Shown here piece by piece: positions 11,661-22,993 of a stretch of 64,000 bases of DNA. This stretch comes from Enoplolaimus lenunculus. Lineage: Eukaryota > Nematoda > Enoplea > Enoplida > Thoracostomopsidae. The position numbers and the translations under genes are program-made. The stretch is taken from contig JASANG010000483.1 in the NCBI GenBank assembly GCA_030248215.1, forward strand, positions 62,001 through 126,000, in the 5' to 3' direction. Position 1 is the first letter of the stretch. Each line of letters opens with the position of its first letter. The notes beneath the pieces are model-generated. The model was given only the letters and a program-made list of their open reading frames with translations. It made no database searches and was not told the DNA's origin.

Positions 11661-14425
11661 AGGCGGAAGTGTCTGCACCATTGCGCAGACCGTCCAATAT
11701 CAGATACGATGTGGAACTGATTAAACCGAAATGAACAAAGATTCATTTGAAATACTCTAGTTAAAAATTAGGAGTAAAACTTAAAAATTCAACAAACTAT
11801 TAGTACAATTACAGCGTACCATATAAGTAATTCATTTGCAAAATTCCAACAATTTAAAACTGCAAAAAGAATTTGCGAGGCGTTAACCTTTCCTCGAGAA
11901 AGAAAAGCGACATATCAATGACGCCTTGAACTAGACAACGTATAAAGATTGCAGCTTGTATATCTATTTAAAGCTATATATATACATACATGTATGTATT
12001 TGTTAAAAGGAAGTTTTTTGGAATGTGCATATAGAACGCTAATTGAAGCGATGGAAAACAAAAAACTTTAGTCTGACGACGTCTCCTTTTAGGCGCGTCA
12101 AAGAAATAATTGTTTTAGGGAAATTGTCGGCTAGCTTCTGGTGTTGAATTTAGGAAACTGTAACTTTTCAGTACTTTTTCTTTTTAGCAGGCCCACTTTT
12201 AAGTCGCACTGTGTTTGTACAAAAATTGCTGCCCTGAAAAAAACACCCCAGGTACAGCATCCGGAAACTGTGTAGGTTAGATTTTGTAAGTGCTACCAAA
12301 ACTATACATGTAAATGCTAGTTGTGGTAAAATGGAGAATATACGTTTGGTTCGTGTTTTGGAAACCGGTTTTAACGATGTAAAATGGCCGGTTAGGATTT
12401 CTTGCCAAATTTGCTAATACAGTAATTTTCGTCAAGTGCCACTGTCTTATATACGTACCTTAGAAGTACACACTTGTTTAATAACATTCTCATTTAAAAT
12501 CGAAGAATTTTTTGCTGTTGCAGATATCAATCAGTATTCAAATTACAAAGCTAGATGTACTTTCGTGTTGCAATACTAAACATAAAAGTTGCGGTTTGCC
12601 TGACTAAAATTTATCAGTCTGTGGTTATTTTATGAAGATTGTGGAGCCTAGACTGATCTGAGCTCTTGTGTTACTGCGTCACCCAGCTTTTTTGGTTTTA
12701 GGCTGGTTATATTTTACTTCGTCCTTTTTTATTGTAAGTATGTGAGACATGCTTGTCCTGGTGCGTACGCAATAAATGCAATGCACGTTGTGTTGTACGG
12801 TCGACACATAGTCGACGAAAAATACAGTTGGACAGGCGGGCTACGTGGCGCAGTGGTAGAGTGCTCATGTCATAGTGGGTTGTCCCGCTCTAGCCCGCTT
12901 TTCAGCTGCTTGAAGAGGTCTGTGTCCGTTCTACTAGTACATGTGCTGGGATGTAAACCGCTATGAGGTATGTAATAGTGACTCAGCTTGTTATAAGATG
13001 TAAGATTAATTTGTCCTTGTTATAGATGTTTTTTTAGTTGGTTTTTTTTTCTTTTCTTTTTTTTCCACTAATATTTATAAGCGGACCAAAAATTGAAAAC
13101 ATCTTGTTTTCTCGTAAATTGTCAAATTACGTGTTTTTGGGATTTCGATGTCGGCCTGGGCATAAACTTAAGAATTTGTACAGAACTCATGTTTGCCGAT
13201 TTTCATCTCTGTTGGTATACGTAGTGCAGCATAATGGCATGTGCAAGGTGTGTGACTCATATAAAGACATTTACAAGCACTTGTACATGTAGCGCTTAGA
13301 AAATTGTAATAAGCGGCCGCGTGGTGTAAAGTGCGTAGCGCCTTTGAATCGTTATCGAGAGTTTTGAAGTTTGATTCCCGGCTTGGTTATATTTTTCGGA
13401 CAAATTAAGGAAAAACAATATACAGTGAACTTCGGGACAATGGGGTCGTCCCGACCGTGCAGGTCTGACAACCCCTATACCGAAAGAGGGCCATTAACGT
13501 ATTTGCAGTAAGGATATGTCAACAGTTGCGGGGTTTCAGGGAATGATAGCCCATTGTGAAATCTTTTGCCCGCAGGTTGAACGGAGATCTTGTATTTGAT
13601 GTATATTTTTGTGTTTCTACATACGCGCTTATGATTTCCAAACAATTTTTTCTTTCTTCTTTCAATATACACACATTTTCTGGACAGAACGACTGTGCGC
13701 AACAGCCAGCCACGATCTCACATACACTGCCCGTCTTTTGTGCATGAGAAGCAGGGCTTAATAGCCACCCATACGAATCTTTGTGGCATGCAGCTACCAC
13801 GCTACACCATTCTGGAAATAGCCAGCTTGGCCACAGGTAACTTCCGAACCGTGCCCACTACAACAGCCATATAATCGCCAACTTAGCCCTGAGAGCGAAC
13901 GCAATATGTTGCCGACAATTGGCGATGAAGTATTGCGCAGCGGGGATTAAATCGAAGCGTTCCCCTTGAAAGGCAAACCATGCTACGTACTACAACACTG
14001 GCCCGTGATTTCAAAGGCTAACTGCACCAACATATTGCATGCGTGATTGCCTGAGTGCAGTAGTGGATCCAAAGTGGCGTGGCGCCACAAGTGCCATACC
14101 TGCGAATGGAAAAGGAGTAACCAATTTTAATTTTCTAATTTTAGGCTCGGATTAGTTTTTATTAGTAATGTGTGCGTTCTAATACTGTTACAAAATGTGC
14201 GGTGAGTTAATAAGTAGTGCTTTGTTAGGTATAGTGGGCTGTTATTGAAACGTTTTATAGCATATATATTACAGAATTTGGCATAGCGTATTAAAATACA
14301 AGACTTTTTGTTTGGAAAAATTTTCTAAATTGTCTTCATTCAGATTCCAGCAAAATTTACTCTCCTAATGCCGCCTTGCTGATAAATATTTATCAGTCAT
14401 AAATTTTTGGCCTTGCGGTATGGGG
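10756..14425. repeat. Arm B of the inverted duplication
   Basis: Reverse-complement copy of 7745-10755. Landmarks in mirrored order: a 57-bp array (10780-11660), X (about 11661-12720), an insertion different from that in arm A (about 12730-13075), the SINE-like stretch, GFAT exon 1 with an intact donor (14195-14207, now on the plus strand), and intron-1 sequence to about 14425. B is longer than A because its array is longer and its insertion is a different one. Confidence 0.8.
12730..13075. mobile_element. Insertion specific to arm B, carrying a tRNA-like sequence
   Basis: About 345 bases inserted at the site that is empty in copy C near 14800. Around 12839-12901 lies a 63-base tRNA-like stretch. 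Its ends GCGGGCT and AGCCCGC can pair perfectly, and it contains an A box (GTGGCGCAGTGGTAGAG), but the T arm is short and the B box poor. The insertion ends in a T-rich tract near 13030-13065. A tRNA-derived SINE is the likeliest reading. Confidence 0.5.
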
Positions 14426-14442
14426 CTCCACTTTTGTACTTC

Positions 14443-16505
14443 CCCTCTCCCGAAGTTCATGTATATTGTTTTTCCTTAATTTGTCGAAAATATCAACCGC
14501 GGGTAACTTCAAAACTCTCGATAACGATTCAAAGGCGCTACGCACTTTACACCACGCGGCCGCTTATTACAATTTTCTAAGCGCTACGTGTACAAGTGCT
14601 TGTAAATGTCTTTATATGAGTCACACACCTTGCACATGCCATTATGCTGCACTACGTATACCAACAGAGATGAAAATCGGCAAACATGAGTTCTGTACAA
14701 ATTCTTAAGTTTATGCCCAGGCCGACATCGAAATCCCAAAAACACGTAATTTGACAATTTACGAGAAAACAAGATGTTTTCAATTTTTGGTCTGCTTATA
14801 AAAAAGGACGAAGTAAAATATAACCAGCCTAAAACCAAAAAAGCTGTGTGACGCAGTAACACAAGAGCTCAGATCATTCTAGGCTCCACAATCTTCATAA
14901 AATAACCACAGACTGATAAATTTTAATCAGGCAAACCGCAACTTTTATGTTTAGTATTGCAACACGAAAGTACATCTAGCTTTGTAATTTGAATACTGAT
15001 TGATATCTGCAACAGCAAAAAATTCTTCGCTTTTAAATGAGAATGTTATTAAACAAGTGTGTACTTCTAAGGTACGTATATAAGACAGTGGTACTTGACG
15101 AAAATTACTGTATTAGCAAATTTGGCAAGAAATCCTAACCGGCCATTTTACATCGTTAAAACCGGTTTCCAAAACACGAACCAAACGTATATTCTCCATT
15201 TTACCACAACTAGCATTTACATGTATAGTTTTGGTAGCACTTACAAAATCTAACCTACACAGTTTCCGGATGCTGTACCTGGGGTGTTTTTTTCAGGGCA
15301 GCAATTTTTGTACAAACACAGTGCGACTTAAAAGTGGGCCTGCTAAAAAGAAAAAGTACTGAAAAGTTACAGTTTTCTAAATTCAACACCAGAAGCTAGC
15401 CGACAATTTCCCTAAAACAATTATTTCTTTGACGCGCCTAAAAGGAGACGTCGTCAGACTAAAGTTTTTTGTTTTCCATCGCTTCAATTAGCGTTCTATA
15501 TGCACATTCCAAAAAACTTCCTTTTAACAAATACATACATGTATGTATATATAGCTTTAAATAGATATACAAGCTGCAATCTTTATACGTTGTCTAGTTC
15601 AAGGCGTCATTGATATGTCGCTTTTCTTTCTCGAGGAAAGGTTAACGCCTCGCAAATTCTTTTTGCAGTTTTAAATTGTTGGAATTTTGCAAATGAATTA
15701 CTAATATGGTACGCTGTAATTGTACTAATAGTTTGTTGAATTTTTAAGTTTTACTCCTAATTTTTAACTAGAGTATTTCAAATGAATCTTTGTTCATTTC
15801 GGTTTAATCAGTTCCACATCGTATCTGATATTGGACGGTCTGCGCAATGGTGCAGACACTTCCGCCTTACCCCACACCGCCCCATGTGGACCGAGCTCCA
15901 TGCGAGCTCGAAATAAAACGTGACTCCCCCACACCGCCCCATGTGGACCGAGCTCCATGCGAGCTCGAAATAAAACGTGACTCCCCCACACCGCCCCATG
16001 TGGACCGAGCTCCATGCGAGCTCGAAATAAAACGTGACTCCCCCACACCACCGCCCCCATGTGGACCGAGCTCCATGCGAGCTCGAAATAAAACGTGACT
16101 CCCCCACACCGCCCCATGTGGACCGCCTCAGCTCCATGCGAGCTCGAAATAAAACGTGACTCCCCCACACCGCCCCATGTGGACCGAGCTCCATGCGAGC
16201 TCGAAATAAAACGTGACTCCCCCACACCGCCCCATGTGGACCGAGCTCCATGCGAGCTCGAAATAAAACGTGACTCCCCCACACCGCCCCATGTGGACCG
16301 AGCTCCATGCGAGCTCGAAATAAAACGTGACTCCCCCACACCGCCCCATGTGGACCGAGCTCCATGCGAGCTCGAAATAAAACGTGACTCCCCCACACCG
16401 CCCCATGTGGACCGAGCTCCATGCGAGCTCGAAATAAAACGCGACTCCCCCACACCGCCCCATGTGGACCGAGCTCCATGCGAGCTCGAAATAAAACGTG
16501 ACTCC
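14443..16505. repeat. Third partial copy (C), same orientation as arm A
   Basis: It starts abruptly at CCCGAAGTTCATG, matching arm A from about 8825, and runs through the SINE-like stretch, X (about 14810-15860) and a 57-bp array that ends in single-copy sequence at 16506. Unlike A and B it has no insertion at the shared site near 14800, so it represents the empty site. It lacks GFAT exon 1. Confidence 0.8.
15866..16505. repeat. 57-bp GC-rich minisatellite array 2 (about 11 units)
   Basis: Same unit as array 1, in the reverse-complement sense (CCCCACACCGCCCCATGTGG...). Units are near-identical apart from small indels around 16047-16070 and 16123-16130. It ends at GTGACTCC before single-copy sequence. 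A hairpin, GTCTGCGCAATGGTGCAGAC, stands just outside the array at about 15838, and also outside array 1. Confidence 0.95.
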
Positions 16506-16803
16506 AACAGATCACCAAGCAACTTCTTGTGTTTTTTAAAAATTGTGGACGGTGGAACCGAAGATCATTTTATTTTAAAAATATATATTCAACGGAAACC
16601 CGTTATGCACGAAACAACATTAGGTTGTGTCCCACTGTTTCATTATATTATTCAGGTTGCAACCGGAGCTGATGAATACCAGAACCGGAACGGGAGCTGC
16701 AGGTCATCAAAAGTTACGGGAACCGGAAGTGAAGCCGGATGTTATATCAAGTTTGATAGTTTAAAAATAAAATGCTTAATTTGTTAATTTTACCAAATCT
16801 CTA

Positions 16804-17175
16804 CTGTAGCAACCCGAATATTAAGAGGAGGGAGGGTAATAAAAGGGGGTCCCCATTTTGAGTCCCAATCAATAGGAGTCCGTATCCCTAATAAAGAATC
16901 CGTAAACGGATGAAGTCCCTAAACCCGAATTAGAGCCTAAAGCGTACTAAACTTTAAAAGTAATTCCTAAGTATAACCTTGCATTATCGGTCAAGCTTTT
17001 CATGCAAGACAAACGTTTCATTCAACGGATAGTTGCAATACCGAATATATATCAGTAACGAAGGGTGGCGGAGAGCGGGTTAAAACTAAATAACAGTCCG
17101 TAACCGAATGACAAGAGGGGTACCCTCTGGCAGGCCTAATAAATATCAGTCCCCCTCTTATTCGGGTCATTACAG
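16804..17175. mobile_element. TA-flanked MITE, CTGTAG...ACCCGAATA family
   Basis: It starts CTGTAGCAACCCGAATA and ends ATTCGGGTCATTACAG, flanked by TA on both sides (16802-16803 and 17176-17177). TA flanks suggest Tc1/mariner-type mobilisation. Relatives lie at 19865-20306 and 35612-36057; left-end fragments lie at about 29564-29700 and 38344-38362. Confidence 0.75.
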
Positions 17176-17942
17176 TATTTAACAGTTCCTAAACTTTTGG
17201 TTATAGGTTTCTTTTTCAGAAGGTCCGACAACTTGTTCTCAAAATTGAACCAGAAGTAATAGAAATACACACCGAACCATACAATTTTTGTTAAATTATG
17301 AAAAATTTCACTACCTAAATTTTGTGACCCCCAGGCAAAAATTCCAAAACTTCACCTCAGTCGGAGGTCGGTTTTTTGTTGCAGTCAGAGCCTGAGGCAG
17401 ACTTTTTGTTGTACCTTGTTCACCACTATACTATAATAAAAAAATTAAACAAATTTTACTAAAAATTAAGTTAAAATTTTACCTGATTATTTGAAATTCA
17501 ATTCCACAATTGCCAGTAAAATATTTTACAGCTATTCGCAGAACATTAAATATATTCTTAAAATCGTTTTGCTTTGCTACTTATATGGACACATATAACA
17601 ACGATAGCGTGATCGGATATCAATATGAAAGTGAGTAAGTATTAACATATTATGTTCAAACTTACTAAAATGTAGTTTGTGAATCTTTACTTACGTTTAA
17701 TTTGACCATATTAAACTAAAAGACATACTCAAAGCCTAAGAACCCAAACCTATGCCCGCAAACCTAAGCCTAAATCACGTCATAAGCCTAAAGGTTCCTT
17801 TACGTATAGCAAAAGCTCAGCGGCACGTTTGGTGTTTCTCACGGTACGACGAGTTTAGCACAAGCCCGTTGCCAGCTCACCCTGCTATAGGGAAGCTGAA
17901 CATTTTCATTAAAGGTATAGAAGGATTTTCGATGACTAACAA

Positions 17943-18388
17943 CCATGGTGCAACTGGAATTCCAGTTCCGGTAGCGGAATCTGGTACTTTCACTATTCGG
18001 TTCCGGTATAAATTCGTATTTTTTTCAAAGAAATTTTCCGATATTTTCGGTATTAAATAATTTTTCCCATAGAAAAATTTAAGAAAAATTGACATATTTT
18101 TTGCATATTTTTGCAAAAATTTTTATGAGCTGTGTATTGCCAAATTTGTCAGTTTGTGCCATACTCGCAAATTTATCACACGTTTCTATCGCTACTGCAT
18201 TTCTTTCATGATATTGACATTGTAAATGGTATGTTCACACAATTAAAGGCGACAAAATAGCGGTAGAAATGAATTTTTCGGTTAACAAGTATTTCTTGTT
18301 TTCCGGTTCCAGCGCCGGTTCCGGTATTTTTAACTTTCCGGTTCCGGCTCTGCTTTCGGTATTTTACAATTCCGGTTGTGACACCCTT
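17943..18388. mobile_element. CCGG-type hAT-like MITE
   Basis: It starts GGTGCAACTGGAATTCC and ends GGAAAGTTAAAAATACC... / AATTCCGGTTGTGACACCC, with CCGGTTCCGG words near both ends. It resembles the element at 56860-57242. Its ends are worn and no target duplication could be read. Confidence 0.5.
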
Positions 18389-18499
18389 TCGATAACTCTT
18401 ACAAGCAAGGTTAACAATTTTCCAGGAGGGCAAAATTGTTCAAGGGAGCTGATTCCCTTGGCTCTCCTCATGCTGCGGTCCGCTATAGCGAAACCCTAT

Positions 18500-18671
18500 G
18501 GCCAATGTATAGAGCAGGGCCGAAACAGTAGTATAAGCATATTTCTAAGCCTAAGCCTTAGCGTAAGAACGAGCCTATTCCTAGGCCTAAGCCTAAGCCT
18601 AATCCTAAGCTAAAGATATAGTCTAAAGCTTAAACTGACTCAACGATCCGGCCCTGTTTTATACATGGGCC
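18500..18671. mobile_element. TTAGGC-hexamer MITE (type 1)
   Basis: The terminal inverted repeats are GGCCAATGTATAGAGCAGGG and CCCTGTTTTATACATGGGCC. Between them lies a run of CCTAAG hexamers ((TTAGGC)n on the other strand). This is one of the better-preserved members of the family described under the repeat entry for 18500-34840. Confidence 0.75.
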
Positions 18672-18797
18672 AACCCTATAAACTGTTGAAACTTGTCAAA
18701 AATTTATGCATAACCCATTCAACGATTCTTTCTCCATACAAATTGGGAACAAACGACACGAAATTTCAGCTGCATTTCTGTGAGCCCATTTTTTCAG

Positions 18798-21700
18798 GAC
18801 ACAGACTTCAAAAGCGAAATCGGAAACTTTTACCAGAACAACCTGGACTACGGATTTTCAAACATCGACAGTCGAAACGCCGGACGCAAATCCTCAGTTT
18901 AAAGACTACAATCCTTGCAGTTCAGAATACGATGGATTGTGTATGAACGGAGGAAGTTGCTTTGAAATCGCCAATACAGGATTTATCTATTGCCAGTGAG
19001 TGTTTCATTTTGTGCACTGTAAATTCCAATGAGTTAATTAATCAACTCAGACGGAAAGTTAATTATTTCTGAGTTAATTACAGTAAACTTTAGCTGCACT
19101 CTGGAGTTGACTTGATTCTCACTGTGAGTTGAGTTGACTCCTGGGGAGTTGATTAATTAACCCTTTCTCACATGAATATTTTCTCTTTCCCCTGAGACCT
19201 ACTTTTATGCTAGGAGTCGAACTCCGGTGACTGGAGTGGGAGGCGTATACCATCACCACTCAGCTATAGGAGCTTATCGCTCGAGCCCGAGGGGGCTCTC
19301 ACGTCTTGTGGTGATTTAGTACTATGTATACGTGTTGCAATTGTTAAACACGGTGCGATATACATTATTTAACGTATATACACTGCGCTTAGTTGCCTAT
19401 AGGCAACTCAATGTGAGAAGGGGTTATAGATAGTAAACTGAAAATTTTTCGCTTAAATCAGAATGAGTTGAATCTACTTAGAATTTTTAGTTCTGATAGT
19501 CCTAACTCGGACTGAGTGATTCAACTTATTCTGAGTTAAAATCAACTCTCTGGAGTTGACAGTGTGACAGGGACAGTGGCCCACCCCCAAATTTGGATAT
19601 GGCGTTTCCTGAGTGTCTGATTGTGGCAATTTTACCATTAGTGAAGCATATTTTTTCAGGTTAAGTCTATGATATATGGTATAATCGTAAAGAATAAGTT
19701 GAAAAACTGAACTTATCAATTATTGTTCCGTAACTTCGTTATGGTTTTCACACCAGTTAAAATTTTTGGTCAGGCGTATAAGACAATTGTTTGGATTAGA
19801 CTTGGGCTAAAATTTATGCTCAAGCTTAACATTAATCATTTAGATTGTCTTCACAGCCTACCTACTGTAGTGACCCGAATAAGTTCGGGGACTGATATTT
19901 ATTTGGCCTCTCCAGAGGGTGCCCCCCCTCCTTGTTATTCGGTTACGGACTGTTATTTATTTTTAACCCGCACACCGCCGCCCTTCTTTACTGATATATA
20001 TCCAGTACTGCAACTATCCGTTGCATTAAACGTTTAATTGTGTTGTGTCAATAGCTTGAGCGACGACGCAGGTTATACTTAAGAATGTACTTTCAAAATT
20101 TATGTACGCTTTAATGTTCGATCTAAAATTATTTGGTCCTGGAGTCATTTATGCGCTACAGTTAGGAATAATTGACATTTATGGACTCTATTTAGGGTTT
20201 ACGGACTTTATCCGCTCGCGGACTCTAATTATGGACACGGACTTCTATTGAACGAGACTCAAAATGGGGGCCCCTCTTATTACTCCCTCTTATTTGGGTC
20301 ATACCGTACGAACCAACTTGATGCTGAAGCATATTCATAAGCCTAAGCCTAAACCTAAGCCTAAGCGTAAGAATGAGCATATTCCTAAGCCTAAGCCTAA
20401 GCCTAAGCCTAAGCGTAACAATAAGCATATTCCTAATCCTAAGCCTAAGCCTAAGCGTAACAATGAGCATATTCCTAATCCTAAGCCTAAATCTAAGCCT
20501 AAAGCCTAGCAAAACAAATAGTCTAAAGCTTCAGCTTAATCTTCGCTAGTCTCACAGAAAAACGTTCCACCCCTGATCTGTACATGGACCGTTTGCCTGC
20601 TATCCTGATGTAAGAAATAAACCCTGAAACAACTTAAATTTTCGTTTCAAAATTACAGTTGTCAAGTCGGATGGCACGGAGAGCAATGCATGTACCGTGG
20701 AAACAGCTTAGCAATCGCTGGCGTTAGCGCAGTGTCGACTGTCAATATTGCAACAATTGCTAATTGCATATCAGTGTTGCTAGTGATTGCATGCGTTATT
20801 GCAGTCGGATTTTTCATATGGAGTAATCGGTAAAAGCAACACGGAAAACTAAAAGTTCTTTGGAGTGATTTCAAGCCGTTTAAGCCAACACCTGGTTCAA
20901 ATCAACGTTTTGTGTTTGCGAATTTATAGTCACGTTTCAGTATTTTCCGAGCTCTTCTGTCTTGCAATGACCTGTCTCCCTATGGTTTAATGCAAATTCT
21001 ACAATATCATGCGTTCACCAGATGACTCTTGAGGGGGTAGTGCACAGTGCACTGACGCCAAACCAGCTTCAAGCGCTACAAACTGCCCTCTCAAAAGTCA
21101 CCTGGTTTACGCATGATATTGTGAAAATTGCATAATACTGTACACCCAAAGATTTTTCAAAAATTCAAATTCGGATGTTAAATTCGGCCCATGTATAGAA
21201 AAGGGCCGTATCGTTTTTCGGAGGGGCTATAATAGAGTATTTTTTGCTTAGGTTTAGGCTTAGGATTAGGCTTAGGCTTGGGAATAGGCTCATCCATACG
21301 CTTAGACGTAGGCTTAGGCTTAGACTTAGGCTTAGACTTAGGAATATGCTTATACTACTGTTCCGGACCTGTTCTATACATAAGCCTTAAATTCTGTGGA
21401 CAATTTTTTTGCTTAGGCTTAGGAATAGGATCATCCATACGCTTAGGCTTAGGCTTAGGAATAGGCTCATCCATACGCTTAGACGTAGGCTTAGGCTTAG
21501 ACTTAGGAATATGCTTATGCTACTGTTCCGGACCTGTTCTATACATAAGCCTTAAATTCTATTGACGACTTTTTTGCGGCATCGTTGTCGCTGTCGGTAA
21601 CTGCGGGTTGCCATAGATGAATTTAAACGTTAAAGACAATTGAAGTATTTAAATGCAAATTTTTGTTCAAAATCGGACCGATTTTGATCAAAATAAAATT

Positions 21701-22413
21701 GAAAGGATCAAATTTGTGTTGAAACTCAAAAAAAGTTTTCTCATTTGTACAGTGTAGAAAATTGCCTGCAAAGTCATAATTGTAGCTTAAGTACGGAGAT
21801 TAGCGTTATTTAATTTAAAAAAAAATAAATTTAGTTCGTATTCAGACAAATGGGTGCAAACTGAATACAGTTATGTGACAATGGCTGGGTTTCTAAAATC
21901 TTATACTTAAGCTGTACTTAAGTAATTACTTAAGTTGCTGACTTTAAGTAAATACGCAACGTTTCGAACAAAACAGAAAACTGCAAATGTGAGCCATTAT
22001 AACAATAAAGTAACAGTTTTGCTTTATATTAAGGAAACAGCACGAGTTTACAATTCTAGCTAAACTAATGTTAGCTAGCATACCTTCGAGACTACGAGGC
22101 TTAATCATAATCGTATACAGGGCCTTAGCACGGGACCAATTCATAGTGAGTTAATAACGAATAATATTTGTCCGATTTCAGACGTCAAAGAACCCAACTA
22201 CGTGTGTATCATCGTTCGTCTGAGTCTTCAACAAGCAGCTGTAGCGTTAGCATTAGCATTGAAACTCCAATTGAAATTTCAACTTCATTTGAAACACAGT
22301 CTATTGCCGACTGTTTGACTGAACCAAAGCTTTCTATTGATACAAGCGATACAAATACGTCTCAAATACTGCCGCAATGCAGCATAGCTAAGACAAAGTT
22401 AAGTAGTCTTTAG
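18798..22413 (+). CDS. Membrane-anchored EGF-family (ErbB-type) ligand, 3' three exons
   Basis: Likely a cell-surface growth-factor precursor that signals through an EGF receptor after shedding. Exons 18798-18995, 20659-20829 and 22182-22413 join in frame (phases 2 and 2) to about 199 residues ending in TAG. Order: a Thr/Ser-rich stalk of about 38 residues; one EGF domain with spacing C-x7-C-x5-C-x10-C-x-C-x8-C (PCSSEYDGLC, MNGGSC, GFIYC / CQVGWHGEQC); a membrane span (ISVLLVIACVIAVGFFIW); and a Ser/Thr-rich cytoplasmic tail beginning RRQRTQ. The first intron falls between cysteines 4 and 5, the position known for ErbB ligands such as TGF-alpha and neuregulins. Intron 1 carries a nested MITE and two other elements. 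The signal-peptide exon was not found. A possible alternative last exon starts at 23164. Confidence 0.85.
19015..19564. mobile_element. CACTGTAAATTCC foldback MITE, interrupted by another MITE
   Basis: It starts CACTGTAAATTCCAATGAG and ends ...GGAGTTGACAGTG, rich in GAGTTGA/TCAACTC words that pair across the element. An uninterrupted relative of 252 bp lies at 26520-26771 with ends CACTGTAAATTCC / GGAATTTACAGTG. Here 19161-19423 is a separate element inserted in the middle. The whole lies in intron 1 of the EGF-family ligand. Confidence 0.8.
19161..19423. mobile_element. TTAA-flanked MITE with an internal tRNA-like region, nested in another MITE
   Basis: The ends are CCCTTTCTCACATGAA and CAATGTGAGAAGGGG, preceded by TTAA and followed by TTAT. 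CCC...GGG ends at TTAA suggest a piggyBac-type element. On the minus strand it contains GCTCCTATAGCTGAGTGGTGATGG (A-box-like) and GGAGTTCGACTCC (a near-perfect B box) about 35 bases apart, as in a tRNA. Relatives are at 24350-24580 and 32124-32386. Confidence 0.75.
19865..20306. mobile_element. TA-flanked MITE, ACCCGAATA family
   Basis: It starts CTGTAGTGACCCGAATAAG and ends CTTATTTGGGTCATACCG, with TA at both borders. About 442 bp, inverted in orientation relative to 35612-36057. It lies in intron 1 of the EGF-family ligand. Confidence 0.8.
20990..21133. mobile_element. Short palindromic MITE
   Basis: TGCAAATTCTACAATATCATGC at the left is matched in inverse by GCATGATATTGTGAAAATTGCA at the right. 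The arms continue through CACCAGATGACTCTTGAGG and its near-inverse, leaving a small centre around GTGCACAGTGCAC. About 144 bp, in intron 2 of the EGF-family ligand. Confidence 0.65.
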
Positions 22414-22457
22414 TCGTTCAACTCGTTTTCGCACAAACAGTGAGCAACACAGCTCCA

Positions 22458-22666
22458 CACTGCAAAAAATTGTGAGTCAAATTGACTCTCTCGGAAATAG
22501 TCTCTACGGGACTACACAAACCGAGTCAAATTTGACTCCGCCAGAGTCAAACGTGCGACTTGGTGATTCGAATTTAACTCTGGCGGAGTCGAAATTGACT
22601 CAATTTGTGTAGTCCCGTAGAGCATATTTCGGAGAGAACCAATCTGACTCACCAATTTTTGCAGTG
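22458..22666. mobile_element. CACTGCAAAA foldback MITE, GAGTCAAATTGACTC family
   Basis: The ends are CACTGCAAAAAATTG and CAATTTTTGCAGTG, with GAGTCAAATTGACTC-type palindromes and a CTACGGGACTACACAAA / TTTGTGTAGTCCCGTAG inner pair. Nearly the whole element folds back. Relatives: 22773-22993, 27151-27319, and a fragment at 35168-35232. Confidence 0.8.
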
Positions 22667-22772
22667 CAACTGTGTACGTGAAATATTGCACACTACGCAG
22701 CGTTTAACAATTATTAATACATACACATCTGTGAGAAGTTCGTGATTTGATAGCTTCAAAGTCCCTAACTAC

Positions 22773-22993
22773 GCTGCACAAAATGGTGAGTCAAACTGAC
22801 TCTCCCTGAAATAGGCTTTTTCGGACTACAGAAACTGAGTCAAATTCGACTCCGTCAAAGTCAAATTTGACTCACTAGAGCGACTCATTGAGTCGAATTT
22901 GACTCTGGCGGAGACGAATTTCGACTCTTAGTTTGTGTAGTCCGGAAAAGCCTATTTCGGAGAGAGTCAATTTGACTCACCATTTTTGCAGTG
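22773..22993. mobile_element. CACTGCAAAA foldback MITE, second copy
   Basis: Same family as 22458-22666 and only about 110 bases from it. Ends GCTGCACAAAATGGTGAGTC and CACCATTTTTGCAGTG; the inner GGACTACAGAAACTGAGTC pairs with its near-inverse around 22937. Confidence 0.8.

Larger units (their letters stand above)
16506..18797. other. Gap between the duplication and the EGF-ligand exons: MITEs, no exon recognised
   Basis: It holds a CCGG-type hAT-like fragment (16650-16745), a TA-flanked MITE (16804-17175), another CCGG-type element (about 17943-18388) and a TTAGGC element (18500-18671). An upstream exon of the EGF-family ligand encoding the signal peptide is expected here or further left, but I could not identify one. 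Confidence 0.5.

Noticed and set aside
10796-11734. Overlapping open frames of 126-228 codons in several frames on both strands
   Set aside because: They are products of the 57-bp repeat: 57 is divisible by three, so any stop-free unit frame remains open along the array. The same applies at 15794-16787.
20340-20520. (CCTAAG)n as an internal telomere or chromosome fusion point
   Set aside because: The hexamers are short, degenerate and confined within inverted-repeat elements repeated many times; there is no long uniform tract.
18224-22480. A second EGF-like repeat or receptor kinase linked to the EGF exons
   Set aside because: Only one EGF domain and one membrane span could be read, and no kinase motifs occur before the stop at 22413.
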